Shown: positions 19,752-28,647, numbered from the stretch's first letter. The stretch is 64,000 nt of DNA from Cyclobacterium jeungdonense (GCF_010994275.1 NZ_WMCD01000001.1:992001-1056000); one strand, 5' to 3'. Notes: generated from the letters alone by a model not told the origin. Made by a program: numbers and translations.

Positions 19752-19800
19752 CTGCAGCGAGACCCGAAGTTCCGACCGAACGGTTTAACCTGCGCTGTAG
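19752..19800. other. Structured intergenic segment between the FAH-family gene and pyrG
   Basis: CTGCAGCG (19752-19759) pairs with CGCTGTAG (19793-19800), with a smaller GTTC/GAAC hairpin in the loop. There is no T run on the minus strand. It could be the end of the sugar-acid operon transcript or part of a pyrG leader. Confidence 0.4.
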
Positions 19801-19843
19801 CAAATGGTTACCTTACTTTCAGAAAAATATCTGGTAGTTTCTG

Positions 19844-20680
19844 CTACGCTACTGAATTGATAAGTGTGCCGATACCGTCAATATGAATTTTGATTTTATC
19901 ACCTGATTGTAGGGTAAAGGTATGATCCGGTACGATGCCTGTTCCAGTCATTAAAAAAGCACCTGCGGGAAAGGTATATTCCCGATAGAGAAATTCCACC
20001 AGTTGAATAAACTTCCGCTTAATCTGATCAATCGTTATGAAATCACTAAAAACCAGGTTGCTATCCCGGATGATCTCCAGCTTTATGGCTGTATCCAGTG
20101 GTAATTTTTCTTCGCTAACGAGAATGCAGGGGCCTAAAGCCGTAGAACCGTCGTAAACTTTGGCTTGTGGAAGGTACAAAGGATTCTCTCCTTCTATGCT
20201 TCTGGAACTCATATCATTCCCTATGGTATAGCCCAGAATTTTTCCTGAACTGGAAATCAAAAGCGTGAGTTCGGGTTCGGGCACATTCCAATTAGAATCT
20301 TTCCTGATGCGAACCTGCTGCATATGTCCCATTACTCTGGGCCCGGTAGCCTTCATAAACAACTCAGGCCTTTCCGCCTGATATACCATTTCATAGAATG
20401 TTCCTCCGCCACTATCCTTGGATTCTTCCTGCCGACCCAGCTTACTCCGGTAATAGGTCACACCGCTGGCCCATACTTCCTGGTTGGCTATAGGAGGAAG
20501 TAAGGCATTTGCCAGCCAATCATGCGCCTGCTCATCCGGTGCTAAATCCTGAACCAAATCGGTGATTTTCCGGAACAGTTTATCATCGTTGATAAATTCA
20601 TCCCAATCCTGGTCTTTCACCAGGTATAGGTCCTGCCCTTTTTCCAGGACGATTCCTTTCTCTGTTCTGTATATTTTCAT
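19844..20680 (-). CDS. Fumarylacetoacetate hydrolase (FAH) family enzyme, probably a 2-keto-3-deoxy sugar-acid dehydratase
   Basis: A 278-residue FAH-fold protein. The metal site is visible: [10 protein letters not shown] supplies the E-x-E pair and [19 protein letters not shown] the aspartate. The run [20 protein letters not shown] is, from memory, like that of 2-keto-3-deoxy-D-arabinonate dehydratases rather than true fumarylacetoacetases; this was not tested by alignment. It is the last gene of an operon with a 2-keto-3-deoxy sugar kinase, KDPG-type aldolase and GntP permease, so a 2-keto-3-deoxy acid substrate fits. Acylpyruvate hydrolase remains possible. A repeat element separates it from the permease gene. 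Confidence 0.8.
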   Translation of the reverse strand: MKIYRTEKGIVLEKGQDLYLVKDQDWDEFINDDKLFRKITDLVQDLAPDEQAHDWLANALLPPIANQEVWASGVTYYRSKLGRQEESKDSGGGTFYEMVYQAERPELFMKATGPRVMGHMQQVRIRKDSNWNVPEPELTLLISSSGKILGYTIGNDMSSRSIEGENPLYLPQAKVYDGSTALGPCILVSEEKLPLDTAIKLEIIRDSNLVFSDFITIDQIKRKFIQLVEFLYREYTFPAGAFLMTGTGIVPDHTFTLQSGDKIKIHIDGIGTLINSVA

Positions 20681-20700
20681 CTGTTTATATTTTTTTTTCA

Positions 20701-20772
20701 GCGGTCAGATGGAATCTCGCATGATTGATAGTCATCCTATTGTGTGACGGCTCCGTCCTGCTCGATTTCATG
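20701..20772 (+). repeat. Intergenic repeat element, copy 2
   Basis: Shares with the other copies the segments GGAATCTCGCATG, TTGATAxTCATC, TGTGTGACGG and GCTCGATTTCATG. The left flank (GCGGTCAGAT) is diverged. It lies between the FAH-family gene (start at 20680) and the permease gene (stop at 20813), inside a probable operon. Confidence 0.75.
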
Positions 20773-20812
20773 TTACACTTTCCATAAGTTACTAAAATTT
20801 AAATTCAATTGA

Positions 20813-22174
20813 TCAGATAAACAAAGATAAGATCAAAACCAAAAAAAAGCCGGTAAGGGAAATAATGGTTTCCAGGACAGTCCAGGTTTGTAAGGTTTCC
20901 TTTTCGGAAATGTCCAGGTATTTTTTTACCAGCCAAAAGCCGCTATCATTCACATGGGACAAGATGCAGGAACCGGCCGCAATGGCAATACCAATCAGGG
21001 CCTTGTGCGGATCGGAATAGTCCAGTCCAATCAGAACCGGGGCTATCATCCCTGCCGCTGTCACCATGGCTACCGTAGCCGAACCCTGAATAATCCGAAT
21101 GACTACTGCAATCAAATAAGCCATTACAATTGGTGCCACATTATAGGCAATAAATACTTCCGCTAAGGCCTCTCCAGCTCCGCTCTGGACCAAAATTTCT
21201 TTAAACATTCCTCCCGCACCTGTAATGACGATGATCAGTCCCGCAGGTGCAAGGGCTTTGTCAGAAAACTCCAAAAGCTGCCTGGCTTTAAAACCCTTTC
21301 TGAATCCCAGAAAATAGGAGGCTACCAAAGTGGCGATGGTTAGTGCGATGAAGGGGTGACCTAGAAATTGAGCAAAACGGATCAAAAAGTTATCTCCATT
21401 GATATAGCCCATGTCCACAAACATGTCAGAACTCGTGGCAATCAGAATTAAAAATAAAGGCAAAATGATGATGAATGCGATCATAAAAAAATCATTCCTG
21501 CTGGCTTTACTTTCTTCTTCGTCATTGAATTCAATATGGGCAGGAACCGGTACAAAAATCCGCTTTGAAATAAATCCACCAAAGACCGGACCGGCTAAAA
21601 TAGCACAAGGAAGCCCGACCAATACCCCGAAAACGATCATCCAGCCCAAAGGAGCTTGAATGATTTCCGCCACCGCAACGGGACCTGGTGTTGGCGGAAT
21701 GAAAGCATGTGTCACTGCCATTCCTGCTAGCAAGGGAATCGCAAAATGAAGCAGGGATTTTTTGGCTTTATGGGCCAGGGCGTAGACCAGAGGTATTAAA
21801 ATAATAAAACCAACATCTAAAAATACGGGAATAGATACGATAAACCCCGTAAGCATCAACGCCCAGGAGGTCCGTTTTTCGCCAAAACCTTTTATGAGGA
21901 AATGCGCCATGGTCTGCGCTCCTCCAGATACCTCAAGCAATTTTCCTAAAATAGCGCCTAATCCCACGACAATGGTAATAAACCCCAGAATATCCCCCAT
22001 CCCCTTCTGAAGGCTGGCAATCAATTCCATAAAAGGCATCCCGGCAGCCAATCCCACAAAACAACTGGCAAGAAGTAAAGAAATGAAGGCATGAACTTTC
22101 AGTTTCATTACCAACACCAATAAAAGTACGATTGATAAAGAGGTGATTATAAATAAATAAATGGTTTGGTCCAT
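20813..22174 (-). CDS. GntP-family gluconate/sugar-acid:H+ symporter
   Basis: A 453-residue, strongly hydrophobic permease with about 12 membrane segments. GntP-type motifs include VVGLGAILGKLLEVSGGAQ, HAFIPPTPGPVAVAEI, GAGGMFKEILVQSGAGEAL and GSCILSHVNDSGFWLVKKYL; the last is diagnostic for GntP members. Members import gluconate, fructuronate or related acids by proton symport. Its position between the aldolase and FAH genes supports sugar-acid uptake; the exact acid is unknown. Confidence 0.93.
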   Translation of the reverse strand: MDQTIYLFIITSLSIVLLLVLVMKLKVHAFISLLLASCFVGLAAGMPFMELIASLQKGMGDILGFITIVVGLGAILGKLLEVSGGAQTMAHFLIKGFGEKRTSWALMLTGFIVSIPVFLDVGFIILIPLVYALAHKAKKSLLHFAIPLLAGMAVTHAFIPPTPGPVAVAEIIQAPLGWMIVFGVLVGLPCAILAGPVFGGFISKRIFVPVPAHIEFNDEEESKASRNDFFMIAFIIILPLFLILIATSSDMFVDMGYINGDNFLIRFAQFLGHPFIALTIATLVASYFLGFRKGFKARQLLEFSDKALAPAGLIIVITGAGGMFKEILVQSGAGEALAEVFIAYNVAPIVMAYLIAVVIRIIQGSATVAMVTAAGMIAPVLIGLDYSDPHKALIGIAIAAGSCILSHVNDSGFWLVKKYLDISEKETLQTWTVLETIISLTGFFLVLILSLFI

Positions 22175-22210
22175 GGGGATTTTGGGTGTTGATTATAGGT
22201 TTAGATTCAA

Positions 22211-22879
22211 TCAAAGGCTGCTATCAGTATTCTGCCTATCGGCAAACTTCCTATAGGCCCCTAAAAAAGCATGTAGGTGATTGGTAAGACCCTTCCAGTC
22301 TCTATTTTTAAGAAATTCTTTTGGAACCAATGCACTGCCCACACCAACAGCCTTCGCGCCTGCTTCAAAATAGGCAGCAATGTTACCCGCATTAACTCCT
22401 CCCGTAGGCATTAGGGAAATATCGTTCAATGGGGCCAGGACATCTTTGATATAAGCAGGTCCCATGGACCCCGCTGGAAATACCTTGACCATCGTTGCAC
22501 CCATTTGCCAGGTCTTGAAAATTTCGGTGGGAGTAAATGCCCCGGGAAAGACAGGGATTTTCTGGGCAACACAATAATTAATCACATCAGTATCCGAAAT
22601 GGGAGTTACTATAAACTGGGCGCCAGCCTCCAGGGCTTCATGCATACCGTTCAAATCACAAACTGTACCCGCCCCAATATTCAACACGTCTCCAAATTCC
22701 TCCACCAAATGTGCGATGTCCCTTTTGGAATTATCCGAGTTCATCGTAATTTCCATGGTGCTGATTCCTGCTTCCTGAAAACAGGAGGCCACCCGAATCA
22801 AATCCTCACTTTTAAGGTTTCTGAATATGGATACAATGGGGGCTTTCTCAAAAGCTTCCCAAGAAAATGCTTTTTTCAT
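22211..22879 (-). CDS. KDPG/KDPGal-type aldolase (2-dehydro-3-deoxy-6-phospho-sugar acid aldolase)
   Basis: A 222-residue class I aldolase of the Eda/DgoA family, cleaving a 6-phospho-2-keto-3-deoxy acid to pyruvate and glyceraldehyde 3-phosphate. MEITMNS carries the catalytic glutamate; the Schiff-base lysine is in ATMVKVFPAGSMGP (about residue 135); LMPTGGVNAGNIAAYFEAGA is the phosphate-binding loop. Its start overlaps the end of the kinase gene by 32 bases, which matches kinase-then-aldolase order in a De Ley-Doudoroff-like pathway. Confidence 0.93.
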   Translation of the reverse strand: MKKAFSWEAFEKAPIVSIFRNLKSEDLIRVASCFQEAGISTMEITMNSDNSKRDIAHLVEEFGDVLNIGAGTVCDLNGMHEALEAGAQFIVTPISDTDVINYCVAQKIPVFPGAFTPTEIFKTWQMGATMVKVFPAGSMGPAYIKDVLAPLNDISLMPTGGVNAGNIAAYFEAGAKAVGVGSALVPKEFLKNRDWKGLTNHLHAFLGAYRKFADRQNTDSSL

Positions 22880-23843
22880 GATTATTGGTATAATTAAATA
22901 TTTCCAGTTGTCCGTATACTACAGCCTGCCTAACTTCCTCCTTTGTGAGAATTTTTGCGTTTAGAGTCAAAATTTCCATGGCCCTGGAATAGGTTAAATG
23001 TAAGGCCCCTTCGGCGCATAAATAAATGGGAAAGTCTCCATTAGTTGACAAATTACTAAGTTCGTTGCCAATCAACAAACCGCTCAAATAATGAAAATTT
23101 TCAGCTTTTGATAGTTTTCCAAATAATTCGTTTGCCCGAACCTGAAAAAGTGTACCCAGTAAATTGTTCCTGGCTCCTTCCTCCACCCCTTTAGCAAAGG
23201 CAAATCCCAGTTCTGAGCCTGCTAACTCTCCTACGCTGATGCTGTCTGAAAGCAAGCTGTTTTGCGAAAGAAGCTGAAAAACTTCTCCGGTCATGTAGGT
23301 TTTAAAATCAGTAATTTCACCTGACGACACATAAATATGTTTGGAATGGGTTCCCGGAAAGATGAAAACGCCCTGTCCAGAAAAGGATGGCAGTTGACGA
23401 ATAACCCCTATAAGTTGGGTTTCCTCACCCCGCATCACATCCCGGGTACTTTTGACACCCGAAAGCAAAAAAATCGGATGATCCATTACTTCTCCAGATC
23501 TATAGAAATGCATCTCCATGGTAGATCCATTTACAGGGAAGGGAAGCGTCGCATATGGTAACTCCCTTATTCCTATCGTGGAAGAAGCCATTCCAGAGCA
23601 TAGGATCATCGTTTCGGTAAGATCCACGTTCAGCTTTCTTTCCAGCGCCTTTACACCCTCTCTAAGCAAATCCAAGTAAAATTGCTCTCGTTCTGTGCCG
23701 GATCCACTTTCCTTATAGCTATAGAATGCCTGTTTGACGCCCACATCGGAAAAATATTCTCCGAGAATTTGTCTATCTTCCACACGCACCAATCGAAGCC
23801 TGAATGAACTGGTTCCCCAATCACAGCTTAAAAACCGAATCAT
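22848..23843 (-). CDS. 2-dehydro-3-deoxygalactonokinase (DgoK-like)
   Basis: A 331-residue kinase of the DgoK family in the ASKHA fold. The phosphate-1 motif is FLSCDWGTSSFRLRLV at the N-terminus. Other blocks are SGMASSTIGIRELPY, MRGEETQLIGV, FIFPGTHSKHIYV and GLLIGNEL. It should phosphorylate 2-keto-3-deoxy-galactonate (or a stereoisomer) for the aldolase encoded next. It is the first gene of the operon; a dehydratase that would make its substrate is not in the cluster. Confidence 0.88.
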   Translation of the reverse strand: MIRFLSCDWGTSSFRLRLVRVEDRQILGEYFSDVGVKQAFYSYKESGSGTEREQFYLDLLREGVKALERKLNVDLTETMILCSGMASSTIGIRELPYATLPFPVNGSTMEMHFYRSGEVMDHPIFLLSGVKSTRDVMRGEETQLIGVIRQLPSFSGQGVFIFPGTHSKHIYVSSGEITDFKTYMTGEVFQLLSQNSLLSDSISVGELAGSELGFAFAKGVEEGARNNLLGTLFQVRANELFGKLSKAENFHYLSGLLIGNELSNLSTNGDFPIYLCAEGALHLTYSRAMEILTLNAKILTKEEVRQAVVYGQLEIFNYTNNHEKSIFLGSF

Positions 23844-23945
23844 ATCATCGTAGGTTATTGGGTGTAAATTATACCTGAATTATTCCTGACTACTTTATAT
23901 CAACCGAACCAATCGCTCCTGAACAATCACCATCATGAATCTGAA

Positions 23946-24059
23946 TCAATAACTAACGCTATCTTCTATTCTTTTATCGCGTGAAGACGCAATACCCTCC
24001 AGAAAAATTAGCTTAAAATTGGCTTCATGTTCCATTTTTTGACCATCCAGCGGATCCAT
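23946..24059 (-). other. Possible short ORF or gene remnant (37 codons)
   Basis: The minus strand reads an ATG at 24059 to TGA at 23946, with a TAG directly before the ATG in frame. The peptide begins MDPLDGQKMEHEANFKLIFL and its composition looks protein-like rather than random. It may be the last piece of a decayed sugar-catabolism gene upstream of the kinase. No family was recognised and there is no ribosomal or promoter evidence. Confidence 0.2.
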
Positions 24060-24201
24060 CTAAGAATAAATCGGCTGCTGAAATTAAAGAAATCAAAATT
24101 AATTTCAGAAAAAAAAGAAAAAATTACGACTATTCCTTCATTTAGGAAATAAAAATGGCCATTTACGGTAGATTACGCAAAGTGGAATGAATGAAAAGGT
24201 T

Positions 24202-24250
24202 AAAAAAAAACACAGGCAGCCAACGCGTTTCCAGGACTGCCTGTATTTTT
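24202..24250 (-). terminator. Terminator after the phospholipase C gene
   Basis: ACAGGCAG and CTGCCTGT form an 8-bp stem. On the minus strand it is followed by TTTTTTTTT; the plus strand also has a shorter T run. It lies 9 bases past the stop codon at 24259. Confidence 0.75.
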
Positions 24251-24258
24251 TTAATAGT

Positions 24259-26817
24259 TTAAGAAAGACCCAGCTGCAATTCTCCGCCCATCAAAGGATC
24301 AGAGGAACTGTGTTTACCAAATTCTAGCCGCCCACAATACCTTTTAATGAAAGTGGGATTACCTTTTACCTGTACCGAAAAGTCATACCAGCCCTGACTA
24401 GAGCGCGTAGGAATACGAACGGATTTTTTCTGTCCCGCCTTGAGGGTAATGAATTTTTTACCCTGATGATAAGCATTATCAGAAACCGACAGTGCTACGC
24501 TTTGCTTCTCTCTGTTTTCCAAAACCAACTTAACAAGACCCGAACCGGAAACAGAGTCTTCCAGTAGGTATTCTGATTGTATATGTAAGACAGGGGAATT
24601 TTTTCGGCCGCTAAACTCCCGGAAAAAACCGTTGGGCCCGTAGACTAACAATTGATATTCATCCTCTGGAAAATTTTCCAAGGGCCATTCATAATTCAAT
24701 TCATCTCCCGGTTTGACAGCAAAGGACCAGGTTCGGCAGGTTTCAGCTTCCCCCGATTCAACAGATACATACGCTCCAGGAACATAAACAACGAAAGGGG
24801 CTCCAAGGGACTTTTTACCGAATTGCCTATTCGAGGCTTCAAATCGAATCCTGACAACACCTTCCTCTTGATCCAGGTTTCCTTCCGCGTAGAGTTCATA
24901 AGCAAGGGCATTGGAGGGCTTGGTGCCCGGCTCCTGACGAGGAATCCAGGGTGACTCCCGCGAATCGTCATTGGCCTGTCGGATTTCTTCAGGTTCAAGA
25001 GCCTTGAAATTATTCGGGATTTCTTTGAATCCGGCACTATGAATGGTTTTTACATGATTTTCAAAATCTACAAAATCGGGCAATTCCATATCCTCTCCAT
25101 TGTAAGGTCTGAATACAGAAGTAAGATCCCCACTAATGGTCCTTCTCCAACTACTGATATTTTCCTCGCGAATGGTTTTTCCGGTTTTCTGGGAGAGGAA
25201 TTTTTCCAAAAATTGAATGGTAGAAGATATGTCACAAACCTCCGAATTCACCCATCCTCCCCTGCTCCATGGGGAAGCAACAATCAAAGGTACGCGATAT
25301 CCCAGGCCCACAGGGCTCTCCCTGGCATTTTCAGGCTTCATACCTGGGTATTTCAGTTCCTGCTCCAGGGTAACGTACTCAGTTTGGGCATCTAGGCCTT
25401 TGGACATTAGCCCTGTCGTGGAATCACCCGGTTTGGGTGGTACAAAGGGAGGAATATGATCAAAATACCCATCGTTTTCATCGTAATTAAGAATAAAGAT
25501 GGTTTTCTTCCAAACCTCGGGGTTTTTAGTCAAAATCTCCAAAGCTTCTGATACATACCAAGCCCCATACCAAGGCGCACTGGGATGGTCTGAAAATTTT
25601 TGCGGTGCCACCAGCCAGGAAACTGTCGGCAAATTTCCCGAGTCGACGTCTTTCCGGAACTCGTGAAAAATATCCCCTTTTGGAATTTTTGTGGACCTTT
25701 TTTCATTTCCCTCATTATACGCTAACGTCTCTGTTTGGTGATAATCTGGGTCGGCTATATTTGTCGTGAAAGCCCTTTTATGCAATTCCTTTTCATTTTC
25801 GCTAAGCCTGGAAAAGGTTTCGGGATTAAATTCCGCTAGCGTCTTTTCTATAAACTCCAGGTCCGTCTTTTTAGCTTCCAGCTTACCTGAAAGTTCTTTT
25901 TTACTTTCAATAGGCGCTTGGGCAATTTCTTTTTCCAGTTTGGTAATTTCAATTGGGAGATTCTTATGGTGGTGCTTCAGGAAGGCATAATGCCCAGGAG
26001 TAAACCGAACAGCAAACTGCTTAAACCACTCCAGGTTATTATCGGTAAAATTAGCCAACCAGGATTCATCTTCCCCTTCCAGAAGGGTATTAACACTCAC
26101 TTCGTTTTGATATACCCTCCAATCCACTTCCTGTTCCTGAAGACGGTCGGGAAAGGTTTTCCAATCCACTTCTTTACCATAGGTATGTTCCCCATTTCTT
26201 ACCAATGGCTTCTCACCTGGATTACCTACCGTTTTACCCGCCCAGAGGTAATTTCGGTTGGTAGTAGTTCCGGTCAGCGCAGCGCAAAAGTGTTGGTCGC
26301 AAACGGTAAACGCATCGGCAAAGGCGTAATAAAAGGGAATGTCCTCCCGATCGTAATAACCCATAGTCATCGGTACCTGACTAAACTCCTTTCTCCCGGG
26401 ACGTTTTGCCTCGATCCAGCCATCGTACTTCCCGTTATTTCGGGCATCCACTTGATTTTCCCAGGAATGAGGAATCGCACTCATCCATGTTGCCTTCGTA
26501 TCTTTGATATTTAAACGGAAAGGAGTAAAAGTCTGCCCTTTGTTATCCCGCTGCAACCAAACTAAATCCTTGTTTGGGAGCCGGATAGCCCGAGGATCAT
26601 TAAACCCCCGAACACCCTTCAATTTTCCAAAACAATGGTCAAAGGAGCGGTTTTCCTGCATTAAAATTACCACATGCTCCGCATCCATAAAGGTAGTTCC
26701 CGGATCAGGATTGATTGCCATGGCTTTGCGGATGGAGGATGGTAAAGCCCCCCAAAGGCCTGCTCCACCAGAAAAAAGTGCCGCTTTTTTTAGAAATTCC
26801 CTTCTATTTTCATTCAT
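24259..26817 (-). CDS. Phosphocholine-specific phospholipase C, Tat-exported
   Basis: An 852-residue enzyme of the non-haemolytic phospholipase C family. The N-terminus NRREFLKKAALFSGGAG has the twin-arginine motif, so it should be exported folded. The phosphoesterase domain (about 45-540) begins VVILMQENRSFDHCFGKLKGVRGFND and includes TTTNRNYLWAG, FILNYDENDGYFDHIPPFVPP and VGLGYRVPLIVASPWSRGGWV. Two C-terminal beta domains (DUF756-like) follow at about 640-730 and 745-830. A lysine/glutamate-rich insertion (about 295-345) looks like a helical hairpin. It lies 180 bases downstream of susD behind a strong hairpin, so read-through or separate expression is unclear. Head-group preference cannot be read from sequence. 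Confidence 0.92.
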   Translation of the reverse strand: MNENRREFLKKAALFSGGAGLWGALPSSIRKAMAINPDPGTTFMDAEHVVILMQENRSFDHCFGKLKGVRGFNDPRAIRLPNKDLVWLQRDNKGQTFTPFRLNIKDTKATWMSAIPHSWENQVDARNNGKYDGWIEAKRPGRKEFSQVPMTMGYYDREDIPFYYAFADAFTVCDQHFCAALTGTTTNRNYLWAGKTVGNPGEKPLVRNGEHTYGKEVDWKTFPDRLQEQEVDWRVYQNEVSVNTLLEGEDESWLANFTDNNLEWFKQFAVRFTPGHYAFLKHHHKNLPIEITKLEKEIAQAPIESKKELSGKLEAKKTDLEFIEKTLAEFNPETFSRLSENEKELHKRAFTTNIADPDYHQTETLAYNEGNEKRSTKIPKGDIFHEFRKDVDSGNLPTVSWLVAPQKFSDHPSAPWYGAWYVSEALEILTKNPEVWKKTIFILNYDENDGYFDHIPPFVPPKPGDSTTGLMSKGLDAQTEYVTLEQELKYPGMKPENARESPVGLGYRVPLIVASPWSRGGWVNSEVCDISSTIQFLEKFLSQKTGKTIREENISSWRRTISGDLTSVFRPYNGEDMELPDFVDFENHVKTIHSAGFKEIPNNFKALEPEEIRQANDDSRESPWIPRQEPGTKPSNALAYELYAEGNLDQEEGVVRIRFEASNRQFGKKSLGAPFVVYVPGAYVSVESGEAETCRTWSFAVKPGDELNYEWPLENFPEDEYQLLVYGPNGFFREFSGRKNSPVLHIQSEYLLEDSVSGSGLVKLVLENREKQSVALSVSDNAYHQGKKFITLKAGQKKSVRIPTRSSQGWYDFSVQVKGNPTFIKRYCGRLEFGKHSSSDPLMGGELQLGLS

Positions 26818-26958
26818 AAATAAATACGCTAACTTTTCAATATTCCCTTCGTCTATTCAGAAGAAAATAAAAACCCGTCTATTTTTTGATAACCATCGAA
26901 AAATTACCAACGGAAATCCCACTAGTAAATTAATTCAATCGGTGCCTTTAAACAAAAA

Positions 26959-26990
26959 ATACCAGGCAGGTATATTTCCTGCCTGGTATG
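26959..26990 (-). terminator. Terminator after susD
   Basis: ATACCAGGCAGG and CCTGCCTGGTAT form a perfect 12-bp stem around TATATTT, followed on the minus strand by a T run. It is 8 bases past the susD stop codon and separates it from the phospholipase gene. Confidence 0.85.
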
Positions 26991-26997
26991 CATCTGT

Positions 26998-28554
26998 TTA
27001 TTCCACATCCCACCAAACTCGCGTGGTGATTCTATCCTGACCTTGAACACTCACCGCTTGTTCGTAATTTTCCTTGTTTAGCGCTTGTACACCGGTTGGA
27101 TACATAAATCGTACTGGAACCGTTTCTATATAAGCAGCGGGTCCTGGCTCGATTTCCGGAATGCCCGTTCTTCTCCAGTCAAACCATCCTTCAAGGCCAT
27201 TGAAGAACAACGCAATCCATTTCTGGGTACCAATTTTCTCCAGCTTTTCCTCTTGACTACCCGTGTAAGCCACGGTTCCCTGTGAATAATACGCGGGAGC
27301 AGGTTGGACAGCATCTGCTATTTCTCCCAAATTAGCCACCCGTAGACGGTCTTCATAGTAATCAAATGATGCCTGAATACCATTTTCGTAATATGTACCT
27401 GCATCACCAACAGAAATGAACCCTCTCTCCCTGGCTTCTGCCAGTAGAAATTGGAGTTCCGAATAGCTCATTAGAACGGTTTGAAAACCTACCGGCGAAG
27501 CATATTCAGAACAAGCCAGACAAGAAAATAACAAGCCTACCCTCGAAATAAAATTAGACCCCCCTTTGTTGGGATCTCCGGAAGGAGAGTAGCCATAGGC
27601 ATTTTCATCGGCTAGTCCGTTAGGAACGCCCGCATAGTCTTCGGGTGCTCCTATTATTCCAGCCCCACTGTCGTTGGTTGGTTGATAGTACGCAAACAAA
27701 CGGGGATCTTCCATATCTTTCAAATAACCTTCGATAGTAGTGCTAAGACGATACTCATCAAAGGATCCGGACCGAGTCGTGAACAGATAATGTTGATTAG
27801 GCACATCCTGCAAATACTGAAGGGCTGCATTATCCTCATTTCCCTCAAAAACGGGGAATTGCTGAGGGTTACTCACAATTGCCTGCATGCCTGAGGATGG
27901 ATTTTCCCTGTCCGAAATGCGCATTAATGCTCTAAGCCGAAGTGAATTTGCTAATTTTTTCCACTTAAGGATATCTCCCTGAAAAAGAATATCGCCCTCC
28001 AGCCCTTCAGAACTACTTCCCAGCAGCTGATTAGCTTGTTCCAGATCACGCAATATTCCATCATAGATTATATCCTGACGATCAAATTTGGGGTAATTTA
28101 TTCCATCTTTGGCCCCAATAGCTTCGGTATAAGGCAAGTCTCCATAGGCATCCGTCATGAATGCGTACATTAGGGATTTCATCACCAGGGCTACACCCAC
28201 GTAATTGTTCTCTCCCGCCTCGCCAGAGATCAACACCATATTATTCACATCCCGAAGCGTATTGTAAAACACGCTGTAAGGATCTCCCTCCGGACCCCAA
28301 TTGTACCGATCTTCATTGGTAAACTGAATCTTTGAAGTGTACTGCATGACCACATTGCCTATACCCCACCCTTTTCCAACGATCTCATTAGCCGCATTTC
28401 GGATAATATTCGGTAATAAAAGGGAAGATGAAACGGTTTCCGGACTATTGGGATTAGAATTTACCTCCTCGAAATCTTTGTCGCAGCTACTGACCAATCC
28501 TACTATTAAAAGTAAGGTCAGGGCACTCACTAGTTGTTTTTTTATAACTTTCAT
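26998..28554 (-). CDS. SusD/RagB-like outer-membrane lipoprotein (SusD-like_2 type)
   Basis: A 518-residue surface nutrient-binding lipoprotein. The signal peptide ends in a lipobox, VGLVSSC, with Cys24 followed by acidic DKDFEEVN, as in surface-exposed Bacteroidota lipoproteins. Helical TPR-like segments (MVLISGEAGENNYVGVALVMKSLMYAFMTDAYGDLPYTEA in part; LKWKKLANSLRLRALMRIS) and the C-terminal EKIGTQKWIALFFNGLEGWFDWRRTG are characteristic of the SusD-like_2 group. Its partner is the TonB-dependent receptor encoded 112 bases upstream. The ligand is unknown. Confidence 0.92.
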   Translation of the reverse strand: MKVIKKQLVSALTLLLIVGLVSSCDKDFEEVNSNPNSPETVSSSLLLPNIIRNAANEIVGKGWGIGNVVMQYTSKIQFTNEDRYNWGPEGDPYSVFYNTLRDVNNMVLISGEAGENNYVGVALVMKSLMYAFMTDAYGDLPYTEAIGAKDGINYPKFDRQDIIYDGILRDLEQANQLLGSSSEGLEGDILFQGDILKWKKLANSLRLRALMRISDRENPSSGMQAIVSNPQQFPVFEGNEDNAALQYLQDVPNQHYLFTTRSGSFDEYRLSTTIEGYLKDMEDPRLFAYYQPTNDSGAGIIGAPEDYAGVPNGLADENAYGYSPSGDPNKGGSNFISRVGLLFSCLACSEYASPVGFQTVLMSYSELQFLLAEARERGFISVGDAGTYYENGIQASFDYYEDRLRVANLGEIADAVQPAPAYYSQGTVAYTGSQEEKLEKIGTQKWIALFFNGLEGWFDWRRTGIPEIEPGPAAYIETVPVRFMYPTGVQALNKENYEQAVSVQGQDRITTRVWWDVE

Positions 28555-28567
28555 TTTTTTATAATTT

Positions 28568-28647
28568 GCTTTTCAAAGGCCACATGGAATCTTGCATGGT
28601 TGATAATCATCACACTGTGTGATGTTTCGGTCATGCTCGATTTCATG
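28568..28647 (+). repeat. Intergenic repeat element, copy 3
   Basis: The most complete uninterrupted copy. It runs from TTGCTTTTCAAAGGCCACAT through GGAATCTTGCATGG, TTGATAATCATC and a near-perfect palindrome CATCACA-CTG-TGTGATG to GCTCGATTTCATG. It fills most of the gap between susD (start 28554) and susC (stop 28667), so it lies inside the susCD transcript. Confidence 0.8.

Larger units (their letters stand above)
23844..24258. other. Intergenic region, 415 bases
   Basis: Holds the terminator of the phospholipase gene (24202-24250) and a 37-codon minus-strand reading frame (23946-24059). The rest is AT-rich without recognisable repeats, RNA genes or promoter matches. Confidence 0.6.

Noticed and set aside
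19655..19837. 60-codon plus-strand open frame between pyrG and the FAH-family gene
   Set aside because: The composition is not protein-like, no family fits, and it overlaps the folded segment and likely pyrG promoter.
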